A stretch of 49,024 nucleotides of DNA from Chloroflexota bacterium (GTDB lineage Bacteria > Chloroflexota > UBA11872 > UBA12225). The stretch is from NCBI GenBank assembly GCA_016199265.1, contig JACQGX010000214.1, positions 1 to 49,024 of the forward strand, written 5' to 3'. Position 1 is the stretch's first letter; each line of letters opens with the position of its first letter. A program made the translations under genes and the position numbers. Below, one piece after another: positions 16,395 through 23,512 of the stretch. The notes under the pieces were generated by a model, which saw only the letters and a program-made list of their open reading frames with translations, was not told the DNA's origin and made no database searches.

Positions 16395-17393
16395 ATGCCA
16401 AACGTATTTACCACACGAAGAATTCCGGAGATCGGGCCAAACAAGCTGCGCGAGCAGCCGGGTTGGGACGTGCAGCAGTGGAACTCAGATGACGTCATCC
16501 CGCGCGATCGGCTGCTGCAGTCGATCAAGGGCTGCGACGCCGTGCTGACGCTGCTCACCGAGCGTGTCGACGCCGAGTTCTTGGACGCGGCTGGGCCGCA
16601 GCTCAAAGTCGTCGCCAATCTCGCCGTTGGTTTCGACAACTTCGACGTGCCGGAGCTCACGCGGCGCGGCGTTATCGGCACCAATACGCCCGACGTGCTG
16701 ACGGACACCACCGCCGACCTGGCGTTCGCGCTGCTGATAGCCACGGCTCGCATGCTGCCCCAGGCGCAGAAGTACGTCAAGGAGGGCAAGTGGAAGACGT
16801 GGGAGCCGCTCGGCTTCCGCGGCCAGGATGTGCACCACGCGACGCTCGGCCTTGTCGGTCTGGGCCGGATCGGCGGGGCGATGGCGCGCCGCGGCGCCGG
16901 CTTCGAGATGAAGGTCATCTACTACGACGCCTACCGCCGCCGCGACCTCGAGGAACAGTACGGCTACGAGTATCGTGACAGCGTCGAGACAGTGCTGCGC
17001 GAGGCCGACTTCGTTAGTCTACACACGCCGCTCACGGCCGAGACGCGCCATTTGATGAACGCCGAGCGTCTGCGGATCATGAAACCAACCGCGATTCTGA
17101 TCAATACTTCGCGTGGGCCGGTCGTCGACATGCAGGCGCTCTACGACGCGCTCAAGAACGGCACCATCTGGGCGGCCGGTCTCGACGTCACCGATCCCGA
17201 GCCGCTTCCGGCCGACCACCCGCTGCTGACGCTCGATAACTGCCTGGTGGTGCCACACATCGCCAGCGCATCGATCAAGACACGCGACGACATGAGCGAG
17301 CTCGCGGCAGATAACATCATCGCCGTGCTCAACGGCCGCGCACCCAAGACGCCGGTGAACCGCGAAGTCGTGGAGCAGAAGGGGCTAAGATAG
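16395..17393 (+). CDS. D-isomer-specific 2-hydroxyacid dehydrogenase (glyoxylate/hydroxypyruvate reductase-like)
   Basis: A 332-residue NAD(P)-dependent oxidoreductase that interconverts 2-oxoacids and D-2-hydroxyacids. It has the Rossmann motif LGLVGLGRIGGAMARR, the catalytic Arg in NTSRGPVVD, the Glu in DVTDPEPLPADHPL and the His in VVPHIASAS. The family substrate could be glyoxylate, hydroxypyruvate or another oxoacid. The gene follows the TIM-barrel gene by six bases and is likely cotranscribed with it. Confidence 0.92.
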   Translation: MPNVFTTRRIPEIGPNKLREQPGWDVQQWNSDDVIPRDRLLQSIKGCDAVLTLLTERVDAEFLDAAGPQLKVVANLAVGFDNFDVPELTRRGVIGTNTPDVLTDTTADLAFALLIATARMLPQAQKYVKEGKWKTWEPLGFRGQDVHHATLGLVGLGRIGGAMARRGAGFEMKVIYYDAYRRRDLEEQYGYEYRDSVETVLREADFVSLHTPLTAETRHLMNAERLRIMKPTAILINTSRGPVVDMQALYDALKNGTIWAAGLDVTDPEPLPADHPLLTLDNCLVVPHIASASIKTRDDMSELAADNIIAVLNGRAPKTPVNREVVEQKGLR

Positions 17394-17424
17394 TAATCGA
17401 TCGCCCGTTCACAAGGGAAGAAGA

Positions 17425-17799
17425 ATGTCACGCACCGTACGTATCCGAGCCGGCAGCGTCGAGGCGACGGCGGAGCTAAACGAGAGCGCGACGGCGGACG
17501 CCGTCTGGAACGCGCTGCCGATCAAGGCATCTGCCAGCACATGGGGTGACGAGATCTACTTTCACATCCCTGTAGAGTTGGGCCAGGAGAACGCCAAGGC
17601 GACGGTCGACGCGGGCGACCTCGGATACTGGCCGCCCGGCGCCGCGTTCTGCATTTTCTTCGGGCCAACGCCGATGTCGCGCACGTCGGCCGAGGTCCGG
17701 CCCGCCTCGCCGGTCAACATCCTCGGCAAGATCTAAGGCGACGCGACGAAGTTCAAGAGCGTGCGGTCCGGTGAGCAGGTGACGGTCGAGGCGGCGTAG
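17425..17799 (+). pseudogene. Cyclophilin-like fold protein with premature TAA
   Basis: The frame begins MSRTVRIRAGSVEATAELN and shows the cyclophilin-like small beta-barrel pattern: DEIYFHIPVEL, GDLGYWPPGAAFCIFFGPTP and VRPASPVNILGKI. A TAA at 17734-17736 ends it at 103 residues, yet the same frame continues for 20 more residues (GDATKFKSVRSGEQVTVEAA) to a TAG at 17797. Family members normally continue with such a tail (PVNV.G...GD...L..V..GE.V.V), so the TAA probably replaces a sense codon such as GAA. The shortened protein might still fold. GGGAAGAAG precedes ATG 17425. It is the third gene of the putative catabolic operon. Confidence 0.6.
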
Positions 17800-17804
17800 T
17801 CCCT

Positions 17805-18070
17805 ATGCTGAATGTCGGGATTATCGGGGCGGGTGGTATTGCCCATAGGCTGCATCTGCCGCAGCTTGTGGCGATGCCGGATGCCGACCGGTTTGTCGAG
17901 GCGGTCGAGCGGTCGAGAAGAGCGATCGCGTCGTCCTGTGCCTGCCGCACGTCTCGCCCTCCGTATACGCCGCGCGCCGGCTAGTCAAGGACGGGGCGAT
18001 CGGCAGGCTCTCCGGCGCGCACGGGACGGGTGGTAGACATCCGGTCGCGGCTGGACGAATAGACGAATGA
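17805..18070 (+). pseudogene. Gfo/Idh/MocA oxidoreductase remnant
   Basis: The first codons read MLNVGIIGAGGIAHRLHLPQ, the NAD-binding start of this dehydrogenase family. After about 35 residues the frame changes: EKSDRVVLCLPHVSPSVYAARRLVKDGAIGRL (frame starting at 17915) resembles later parts of the same family, then a stop comes at 18068. A full protein has about 330-400 residues, so most is deleted and the join is out of frame. It ends the catabolic gene group. Confidence 0.65.
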
Positions 18071-18130
18071 CGGAGGACGAGCGACGAAGAGGGCGCTTGT
18101 AGGAGAAGTTCGTCCTTCGTCCTTCGTCTA
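18062..18130. repeat. Inverted GACGAAT/CTTCGTC heptad pair
   Basis: Units GACGAAT, GACGGAG, GACGAGC and GACGAAG (18062-18089) face GTTCGTC, CTTCGTC and CTTCGTC (18108-18128), separated by an 18-base loop. The TAG stop of the minus-strand gene (18128-18130) lies at the outer edge. Confidence 0.65.
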
Positions 18131-18370
18131 CTCTTCGGCGCCGGCGAGCTCGTTTGGATCCTCCGGCTCGTCGCTGAAATCGCGCACGATGCGCGCGTAC
18201 GTCGACGCCGGCGCGACGACGGACACGACCTTGCCGTTCTTCCAGAAGAGCTTCGTGTCCGGGTAGAAGCCGAAATACATCAACGCGACCTCCGCCTCCA
18301 GCGGACGATCGAAGATGATGCGGTAGCTCTCTTCGCCGACTCGCTCGATTCTCGGCCGCCTGGCTGCCAC
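18128..18370 (-). CDS. Small hypothetical protein
   Basis: An 80-residue frame from GTG 18370. It contains MYFGFYPDTKLFWKNGKVVS, which looks like beta strands, and an acidic C-terminus (DEPEDPNELAGAEE). The composition is coherent and codon use matches its neighbours. No family is recognised, and there is only a weak AGGCGG ribosome binding site. Confidence 0.5.
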   Translation of the reverse strand: MAARRPRIERVGEESYRIIFDRPLEAEVALMYFGFYPDTKLFWKNGKVVSVVAPASTYARIVRDFSDEPEDPNELAGAEE

Positions 18371-18418
18371 GATCTAATCGTACCGCCTAATCGTACCGCT
18401 ATCCGAGGCAGAAGAGAA

Positions 18419-18593
18419 ACTCACCGCAGACGCGCAGAGCTCACGCAGAGAAGCGCCGAGATGTTAGCCACGGTGCACTCAGAGTTCATGGCGATGGACT
18501 CTGAGTAGTGCAGACATATCCTGTGTGTGCGCAGTGGCCAAAACTACTCTCTGTGATCTCTGCGCCCTACTCTGCGTCTCTGCAGTGAATCCA
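18419..18593. repeat. Inverted ACGCAGAG-type repeat pair
   Basis: Left copies (CGCAGACGCGCAGAGC, CACGCAGAGA) face right copies (CTCTGCGCCC, CTCTGCGTCTCTGCAG) about 85 bases away. The unit is 8 to 9 bases rather than 7. This fills the gap upstream of the rhodanese stop codon. No gene is seen between the copies. Confidence 0.5.
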
Positions 18594-18597
18594 CCTC

Positions 18598-19467
18598 TCA
18601 GGATGAGGCCTGGGCGCTGGGGTTCTCGATAGGGACACCGATCATGCTGCCCCATTCGGTCCACGAACCGTCGTAGTTGCGCACGTCGGCGTAGCCGAGG
18701 AGCTCCTTGAGGACGAACCAGGTGTGGCTCGAGCGCTCGCCGATGCGGCAGTAGGCGACGATCTGCTTCTCCGGCGTGATCCCCTTCGACTGATAGAGCT
18801 GCTCGAGCTCCCGGCGCGACTTGAAGGTGCCGTCCTCATTGGCCGCGAGGCCCCACGGGACGTTCGTCGCGCTGGGGATATGGCCGGCGCGCTGTGCCGT
18901 CTCGGGCAGTCCGGGAGGCGCCAGAATCTCGCCGTTGAACTCGGCGGGCGAGCGCACGTCGACCATCGCCCGGTTGGGCGCGTTGATGTAGTCCCGTACC
19001 TGGAATTGCAACGCGCGCAGGCGCTCGTCCGGCTCACCCGCTCGGTAGGAAGTGGCCGGGGACGACGGTACCTCTTTGACCAGTTCGCGGCCATCGAGCT
19101 CCCACTTCTTCCGACCGCCGTTCATCAACGCCGCGTCCTGGTGCCCGTAGATCTTGGCGATCCAGTAGGCGAACGCCGCGAACCAGTTGTTGTTGTCGCC
19201 GTAGAACACGATCTTCGTATCGTTTCCGATGCCGGAGTTGCCGAGCAGCCGCTCCCAGGCCTCCTTGGTGGGGAGGTCACGCCGAACCGTGTCCTCGAGT
19301 TGCGTCTGCCAGTTCCAGCCGATCGCGTTGCGGATGTGCCCCTGCTCGTACGCGGTGGTATCGACGTCGACCTCGACCAGCCGCACGTTCGGATCGTTCA
19401 GATGCTCCGCTACCCATTGCGTACTCACCAGTGTGGCGTTGTTTGCGTACCCATTGTCTGTGGCCAT
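18598..19467 (-). CDS. Sulfurtransferase with two rhodanese domains
   Basis: A cytoplasmic protein of about 289 residues with tandem rhodanese domains, the length of SseA/thiosulfate sulfurtransferases. The N-terminal domain is the inactive one (VRLVEVDVDTTAYEQGHI); the C-terminal domain has AMVDVRSPAEFNG, GHIPSATNVPW and the active-site loop YCRIGERSSHTWF with the sulfur-accepting Cys. It transfers sulfane sulfur from thiosulfate or a similar donor. AGGGAGG lies five bases before ATG 19467. A TAAGTGATCTAATTA sequence upstream resembles the TetR-type palindrome in front of the second rhodanese gene at 44113. Confidence 0.9.
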   Translation of the reverse strand: MATDNGYANNATLVSTQWVAEHLNDPNVRLVEVDVDTTAYEQGHIRNAIGWNWQTQLEDTVRRDLPTKEAWERLLGNSGIGNDTKIVFYGDNNNWFAAFAYWIAKIYGHQDAALMNGGRKKWELDGRELVKEVPSSPATSYRAGEPDERLRALQFQVRDYINAPNRAMVDVRSPAEFNGEILAPPGLPETAQRAGHIPSATNVPWGLAANEDGTFKSRRELEQLYQSKGITPEKQIVAYCRIGERSSHTWFVLKELLGYADVRNYDGSWTEWGSMIGVPIENPSAQASS

Positions 19468-19482
19468 CACTACCTCCCTGCC

Positions 19483-19497
19483 TAAGTGATCTAATTA
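19483..19497. promoter_or_regulatory. Possible TetR-type operator upstream of the rhodanese gene
   Basis: TAAGTGATCTAATTA matches 11 of 15 positions of the core TAAGTATCCTACTTA of the perfect palindrome at 45134. It lies 16 bases upstream of the rhodanese start codon. A weaker half-match, TAAGTATC, occurs at 19930 before the next minus-strand gene. Confidence 0.3.
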
Positions 19498-19529
19498 GTG
19501 GTCTAACACGCCGCGCAAGGCCGGCGCAG

Positions 19530-19910
19530 CTACCACGACCGCACGTCCCCGTCGTCGATGCAGGCGCCGCGGGTGAGCTGCATCATGACGAAATTCGCGC
19601 TGGTGGGCAAGAGCTGAACGTGCGCCGCCCAGTGGTCGCGCTCGCCTTCCGGGATACGCTCGGACGCATCCTGCGCCGACAGATGGATCAGCGAGTCACT
19701 CTCCCCGGCGATCCCGAAGTCGAGCGTCCACTGTGGACCGCGCAGCCGCCCCACCGTATTCGCCCGCACGAGCTTGTAGCCGCTCGACTGCCGGTACTTG
19801 TCCAGGACGCTGGCGCTGAACCACACCTGCGCCAGCGATGGCGTCCCGGCGAGCACGCGCCTGTACACCAAGACATCCTGCTGGCAAACCGATCCCGCTT
19901 CGCTGCTCAC
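19530..19910 (-). CDS. Hypothetical protein
   Basis: A 126-residue protein starting at GTG 19910, five bases after a strong GAGGAGGG ribosome binding site. Segments such as WFSASVLDKYRQSSGYKLVR and RGPQWTLDFGIAGESDSLIH suggest a compact alpha/beta protein. It has no signal peptide or membrane helix. I do not recognise the family. It is upstream of the rhodanese gene on the same strand, about 60 bases away, and could be cotranscribed. Confidence 0.65.
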   Translation of the reverse strand: MSSEAGSVCQQDVLVYRRVLAGTPSLAQVWFSASVLDKYRQSSGYKLVRANTVGRLRGPQWTLDFGIAGESDSLIHLSAQDASERIPEGERDHWAAHVQLLPTSANFVMMQLTRGACIDDGDVRSW

Positions 19911-20023
19911 GATCCCTCCTCGCGAAAGCTAAGTATCTCGATCACATTTGTTAGCAAGTAATCACCGTAGCATACGTGCGCCGCTCAGGGCAACACACAC
20001 TGCACCTCGAATGTGTCGGATGG

Positions 20024-20052
20024 TTGACAGATGGGAGCGGCCATCGTAGTAT
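20024..20052 (+). promoter_or_regulatory. Sigma70-type promoter TTGACA-N17-TAGTAT
   Basis: TTGACA (20024-20029) and TAGTAT (20047-20052) are separated by exactly 17 bases. It would drive the small gene at 20168 with a leader of about 110 bases. Confidence 0.65.
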
Positions 20053-20167
20053 CCGCGCGTTAGCATGCCCGGGCCAGTGCGCGCGAGCACGATGTACCTG
20101 GTGCAACCTCGTTGGTTTGCGGCTGGTAATGCAAGTAGCGTGAGCTTGAGAGGGAAAACCCATTAGC

Positions 20168-20380
20168 ATGGCGTCCCAGCTTTTGCGACGAATGAGCAAG
20201 GCGCAACTCCGCGACGCGTTGCGCCGAAAGACGGCCGCTCCGTTTCATTCGATTCTGTGGGACAGCCGGCCGGTGCGCCTCGGCGAAGCGCTGAGCCGGC
20301 TCGATCGCGAGTCGGAAGACGCGTATTTCTACGCCACGCCGGACGAAGTCTTTAGCGGCGCCGCCAAGCCCGCGCGGTAG
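20168..20380 (+). CDS. Small hypothetical protein
   Basis: A 70-residue basic protein (ASQLLRRMSKAQLRDALRRK... then FHSILWDSRPVRLGEALSRL). GAGAGGG precedes ATG 20168 and a good promoter lies upstream, which supports a real gene. It is convergent with the binding-protein gene, with stop codons four bases apart. No family is recognised. Confidence 0.55.
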   Translation: MASQLLRRMSKAQLRDALRRKTAAPFHSILWDSRPVRLGEALSRLDRESEDAYFYATPDEVFSGAAKPAR

Positions 20381-20384
20381 CCGC

Positions 20385-21878
20385 TCATCGACCGTCCGCG
20401 GCGTGTGCCGCCCAGTAGCCGTCCAGGAATGCCTGGATGCGCGGCTGGACGTAATCGAGCCCTGCCCGCGGGGAAGCGCTGCCGTCGCGAATCTCGTCCA
20501 GCACCCGCTGCAGCCCCGTCTCGCGCAGCAGCATGGATATGGTGATCTCGCCCGCCAACGCCGTCGTGCCCATCTCAAGCGCCTGCACAAAGACGTCGAG
20601 GTTCGCCACCGTAAGGCCCGCTGCGTCCAAGCGGTTCTTTGCCAGTGGGAGCCACAGGCGCCGGTTCGCGCCTGCGGTATGGCACATCCGGCCGGCCTCG
20701 GCGACGTGACGCTGGCCGTGATCCGACGTCAGCCACTTGGCGACTTCCCAGGCGGCCTCCTTGTCGGTGCTGGCCTTGGTCATGCACTGGCCGTCGAGGA
20801 TCGCCAGGTGCGGCGTCTTTCTCGCCCAGCCTCGGGGGAGGACCTGCACGTCGATGCTGCGTGCCGGTGGCGGCTTCGCTTGCGGCCCGGATCGAGGCAC
20901 CGGCGGCGCCGCCTGCGGGCGCTGTGCCAGACGGGCGAGCAGCGCCGGCCCGTCGACCTTCATCGCGACGCCGCCCACCTCGATGTGGTGCTTTCGCGGC
21001 TCGGCGTCGAGCAATGCCCGGGATGGCGAAATCTTGAGCCGGTACTGGCTGTCGTAGAGCTGGAATTGGTAGGCCTCGATCACCGCCGACGTGTTCCACT
21101 TGGCCGTCCGTGGCTCGCCGGCGCGATCCCACTCCAACTGATTGTGCATGCGCCACCACGGCGCGTTCGGCGCGTACCCCGCGTTCCACTGGTAGCCGTA
21201 GACTCGCTCGCCGTCGACCAGCCGCGTCAAGCGGGCCGCTAGGTCCTGGAAATCGGCGTAGAGCCAATCTGCCCTAGGATACGCGATGGCGGCCGCGTCG
21301 AAGTGGTCGCGCACAAAGTACAGCGCGTGCGCGTCGGCCGCCATCGTTGCCAGGTAGCGCTTGCCGCGGAATCTCGTCTGGAGCTCATACTGGTCGTCTC
21401 CCGGCCAAGGGGCGCTCCACCTATCCCGCGTCGCCAGATCGTCGAGCGGGTGAAGAAAGCCCTGGACGGCGAATGGCTGCCACGTGGCGCCGGGGAACCA
21501 GACGAGATCGGCCACCGTACCGGCCGCGGCGTCGGCGGCGAACTGGTCGAGGTAGGCGTCGGCGTCACGAACGGCGCCGCTGAGCTCAACGTGAAGCTGC
21601 GTGTCGCTGTGAGTAGCGTTGTAGTCGGCGGCGATGGCGGGGTAAATACTCTCGTTGTGTTGGTCATGCATGGCCCGAACGCGAACGGTGTATCGACTCA
21701 TACGCTTCGGCGGCTCGATGGGCGTCGCCGTCGGCGGCTCGGTAGTTGCGTGTCCGCACGCCGCAAGCGACGATGTGGCCACCGCAGTCAATGCTGCCAG
21801 CCAGCGGCGTCGAGTGAAGCGGGCGCGGCCGCGGCCGGTGCCGTTCGAAGTTGCACTTGTCACCGTCGCCTCAGACAC
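20385..21878 (-). CDS. ABC transporter substrate-binding lipoprotein (family 1)
   Basis: About 497 residues. The leader FTRRRWLAALTAVATSSLAAC has a double Arg and a lipobox Cys. The mature part has family 1 features: NESIYPAIAADYNATHSD, AAAGTVADLVWFPG, KRYLATMAADAHALYFVRDHF and EAAWEVAKWLTSDHG near the C-terminal third. It binds an unknown solute, probably a carbohydrate, outside the membrane. The frame is open upstream to 22223, but GTG 21878 is chosen because GGAGGG lies nine bases before it and the leader then has normal length. It is an orphan binding protein with no transport partners beside it, divergent from a small membrane gene. Confidence 0.85.
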   Translation of the reverse strand: MSEATVTSATSNGTGRGRARFTRRRWLAALTAVATSSLAACGHATTEPPTATPIEPPKRMSRYTVRVRAMHDQHNESIYPAIAADYNATHSDTQLHVELSGAVRDADAYLDQFAADAAAGTVADLVWFPGATWQPFAVQGFLHPLDDLATRDRWSAPWPGDDQYELQTRFRGKRYLATMAADAHALYFVRDHFDAAAIAYPRADWLYADFQDLAARLTRLVDGERVYGYQWNAGYAPNAPWWRMHNQLEWDRAGEPRTAKWNTSAVIEAYQFQLYDSQYRLKISPSRALLDAEPRKHHIEVGGVAMKVDGPALLARLAQRPQAAPPVPRSGPQAKPPPARSIDVQVLPRGWARKTPHLAILDGQCMTKASTDKEAAWEVAKWLTSDHGQRHVAEAGRMCHTAGANRRLWLPLAKNRLDAAGLTVANLDVFVQALEMGTTALAGEITISMLLRETGLQRVLDEIRDGSASPRAGLDYVQPRIQAFLDGYWAAHAADGR

Positions 21879-22007
21879 GAACACCGTCCCTCCTGCTATC
21901 CTCCAAGCGATACCGGCGGGGCGCCCGCCGTTGTCGTCGGTGCAGCGAGCCCCAGATCCGACAACCGTGTACGTCGTGACGCCGGCGAAGCATGCAAGGT
22001 AGCCAAC

Positions 22008-22298
22008 ATGGGAGCGATGCGACCGAAGCCACCCTCGACCACGCGGACCGTGCGCATCGCGCTCCGTGAGCGTGTGGTGCAGGGCATTCTGGCGATCATC
22101 ATCTGGTGGGCGGTGTACTGGCGGGTGGGCATGCTCTATGGCCAGGTTGGCGGCATCATCGCCGCGACGTTTGCCGCCTGGAGCTATGTACTGGTCACCA
22201 CGTACGTCGCCTACGTGCTCCACCAGCGCGCTTCAGCGAACGAAGGGCCGCGTGGCCCGAGGCCCCCGGGCGGCCGCTGGCCCGGTGCCTCTCCTTGA
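22008..22298 (+). CDS. Small membrane protein
   Basis: A 96-residue protein with a basic N-terminus and two adjacent hydrophobic helices (VVQGILAIIIWWAVYWRV and GQVGGIIAATFAAWSYVLVT), followed by a polar Pro/Gly-rich tail. ATG 22008 is preceded by AAGGTAG. It is divergent from the third solute-binding gene. Function unknown. Confidence 0.6.
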   Translation: MGAMRPKPPSTTRTVRIALRERVVQGILAIIIWWAVYWRVGMLYGQVGGIIAATFAAWSYVLVTTYVAYVLHQRASANEGPRGPRPPGGRWPGASP

Positions 22299-22300
22299 TC

Positions 22301-22327
22301 AGTGGGCAGTAGGCACTAGGCAGTCTT
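22301..22327. repeat. AGTAGGC heptad array after a stop codon
   Basis: AGTGGGC, AGTAGGC, ACTAGGC and a partial AGTCTTC follow two bases after the TGA of the small membrane gene. The unit matches the one at 1829-1849. Confidence 0.5.
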
Positions 22328-22404
22328 CCCTGGGGGCGCGATTAAAGCAGCAGTCGCACCAATGAAAACTCTGTTAGCTGATCGCTAACAGCGCAAAATG
22401 GCGA

Positions 22405-22481
22405 TGGTCGGGGAGAGAGGACTTGAACCTCCGACCCCCACGTCCCAAACGTGGTGCTCTACCGGGCTGAGCTACTCCCCG
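22405..22481 (-). tRNA. tRNA-Pro (anticodon TGG)
   Basis: The complement folds as a complete cloverleaf of 77 bases: acceptor CGGGGAG/CTCCCCG, D arm with GCTC and GAGC, anticodon stem CCACG/CGTGG around loop TTTGGGA (anticodon TGG, reads CCA), and T loop TTCAAGT. The 3' CCA is encoded. Confidence 0.95.
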
Positions 22482-22650
22482 TCTATCCAGCATGCTCGGT
22501 GTTCTCCGGTGTGTTCCGGCGTACCCGTTGCCACATATTGTACCAGGATGCGCGCGCCCATTGGACACCAGGGTGGATTGCCGGATAGAATTTTAGGGTT
22601 CGGCTGATGCGGCGTGCGATCTTCGGGTCGCCGTGCCGGCAGCCCGCCAT

Positions 22651-22723
22651 GGTGGCCGTAGCTCAATGGCAGAGCACTGGATTGTGGCTCCAGTGGTTGG
22701 GGGTTCGAATCCCCTCGGTCACC
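22651..22723 (+). tRNA. tRNA-His (anticodon GTG)
   Basis: Acceptor GTGGCCG/CGGTCAC with one G-T pair, D arm GCTC/GAGC, anticodon stem CTGGA/TCCAG around TTGTGGC (anticodon GTG), and T arm GGGGG-TTCGAAT-CCCCT. A G at 22651 pairs with the discriminator C, the G-1 feature specific to tRNA-His. CCA is not encoded. Confidence 0.95.
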
Positions 22724-22816
22724 CCCGTACCCCACTGAAGAGTGCAGAGTGGACCACAGTGAGCGTCACCGTCGGACAGCGCTGCGGGATTTGCCACGTT
22801 GCACTTTTCATTCCCC

Positions 22817-23254
22817 TCACGTATACCGTTCCAGGACGCGGTTGATTCGCTCGACGACTTCGATCGGTACGAACGGTTTGGTGATGAAGTCGTCGGCGCC
22901 GGCACGCACTGCCTCCTCGGCCTCCTGAAAGCTCAAGGCGGTAATCACGATCACCGGCACACGCGGCACGTCCGGTCGCCGTTTGAGAAGCTGAATCAGC
23001 CGAAAGCCGGTGACCTGCGGTAAGTGGAGGTCGAGCAAGATCGCCTGTGGACTCACGCGGTCGAGCGCGTAAAGTGCCTCCAGGCCATCGTGCGCGACAA
23101 TCGGCTCAAAGCCCGATTCTCGCAGATTCACGGCCAGCACCTCCGCCAGCCCTGGCTCGTCCTCGACGACCAGGACGGTCCTACCCGTTCCTTGGTGCGT
23201 CTCCGCCTCCAGAGGCGGTTGGCTCAGTGTCAACGTCGACGACTGCTCGTTCAT
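22817..23254 (-). CDS. Response regulator receiver-domain protein
   Basis: A stand-alone receiver domain of about 145 residues with a 25-residue leader. It has the acidic pair in LVVEDEPG, phosphoacceptor Asp75 in ILLDLHLPQVTGF, the switch Thr in VIVITALS and the Lys in DFITKPFVP. It has no DNA-binding domain, so output is by protein contact. ATG 23254 follows GGAGCTGGGCAA. The histidine kinase at 23513-25210 lies upstream on the same strand and is the likely partner. Confidence 0.93.
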   Translation of the reverse strand: MNEQSSTLTLSQPPLEAETHQGTGRTVLVVEDEPGLAEVLAVNLRESGFEPIVAHDGLEALYALDRVSPQAILLDLHLPQVTGFRLIQLLKRRPDVPRVPVIVITALSFQEAEEAVRAGADDFITKPFVPIEVVERINRVLERYT

Positions 23255-23417
23255 TTGCCCAGCTCCTTCGCTCCGAATCGAATACCCAACCGTTTTGGAA
23301 AGCCGTTTCCGGCGATCGCGACAAAGGCCCCACCTCAATCTTGGCGCTCGCCGGATCACGCTCGATGGTGCGCTGGCGGGCACCACACTACCGCAAGAAC
23401 TGTGCCGTCTGTCGCAT

Positions 23418-23450
23418 TATGTAACACACCGCATCATGTATGTAACACAC
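23418..23450. promoter_or_regulatory. Direct repeat TATGTAACACAC with 21-base period
   Basis: TATGTAACACAC occurs at 23418-23429 and again at 23439-23450. The 21-base spacing equals two helical turns, as for cooperative binding of a dimeric regulator on one DNA face. It lies between the kinase stop and the response-regulator start, so it could be an operator for the latter. Confidence 0.45.
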
Positions 23451-23512
23451 GCGTCCAGATGGTCTGTCGTCACAGCGTGACTTGCGTCGCCGGAGTTGGC
23501 CGGTGCGCTCCA

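Noticed and set aside
20403-21242. Plus-strand frame of 279 codons opposite the third solute-binding gene
   Set aside because: The minus-strand frame has a lipobox, a ribosome binding site and family motifs; the plus-strand translation matches nothing recognisable.
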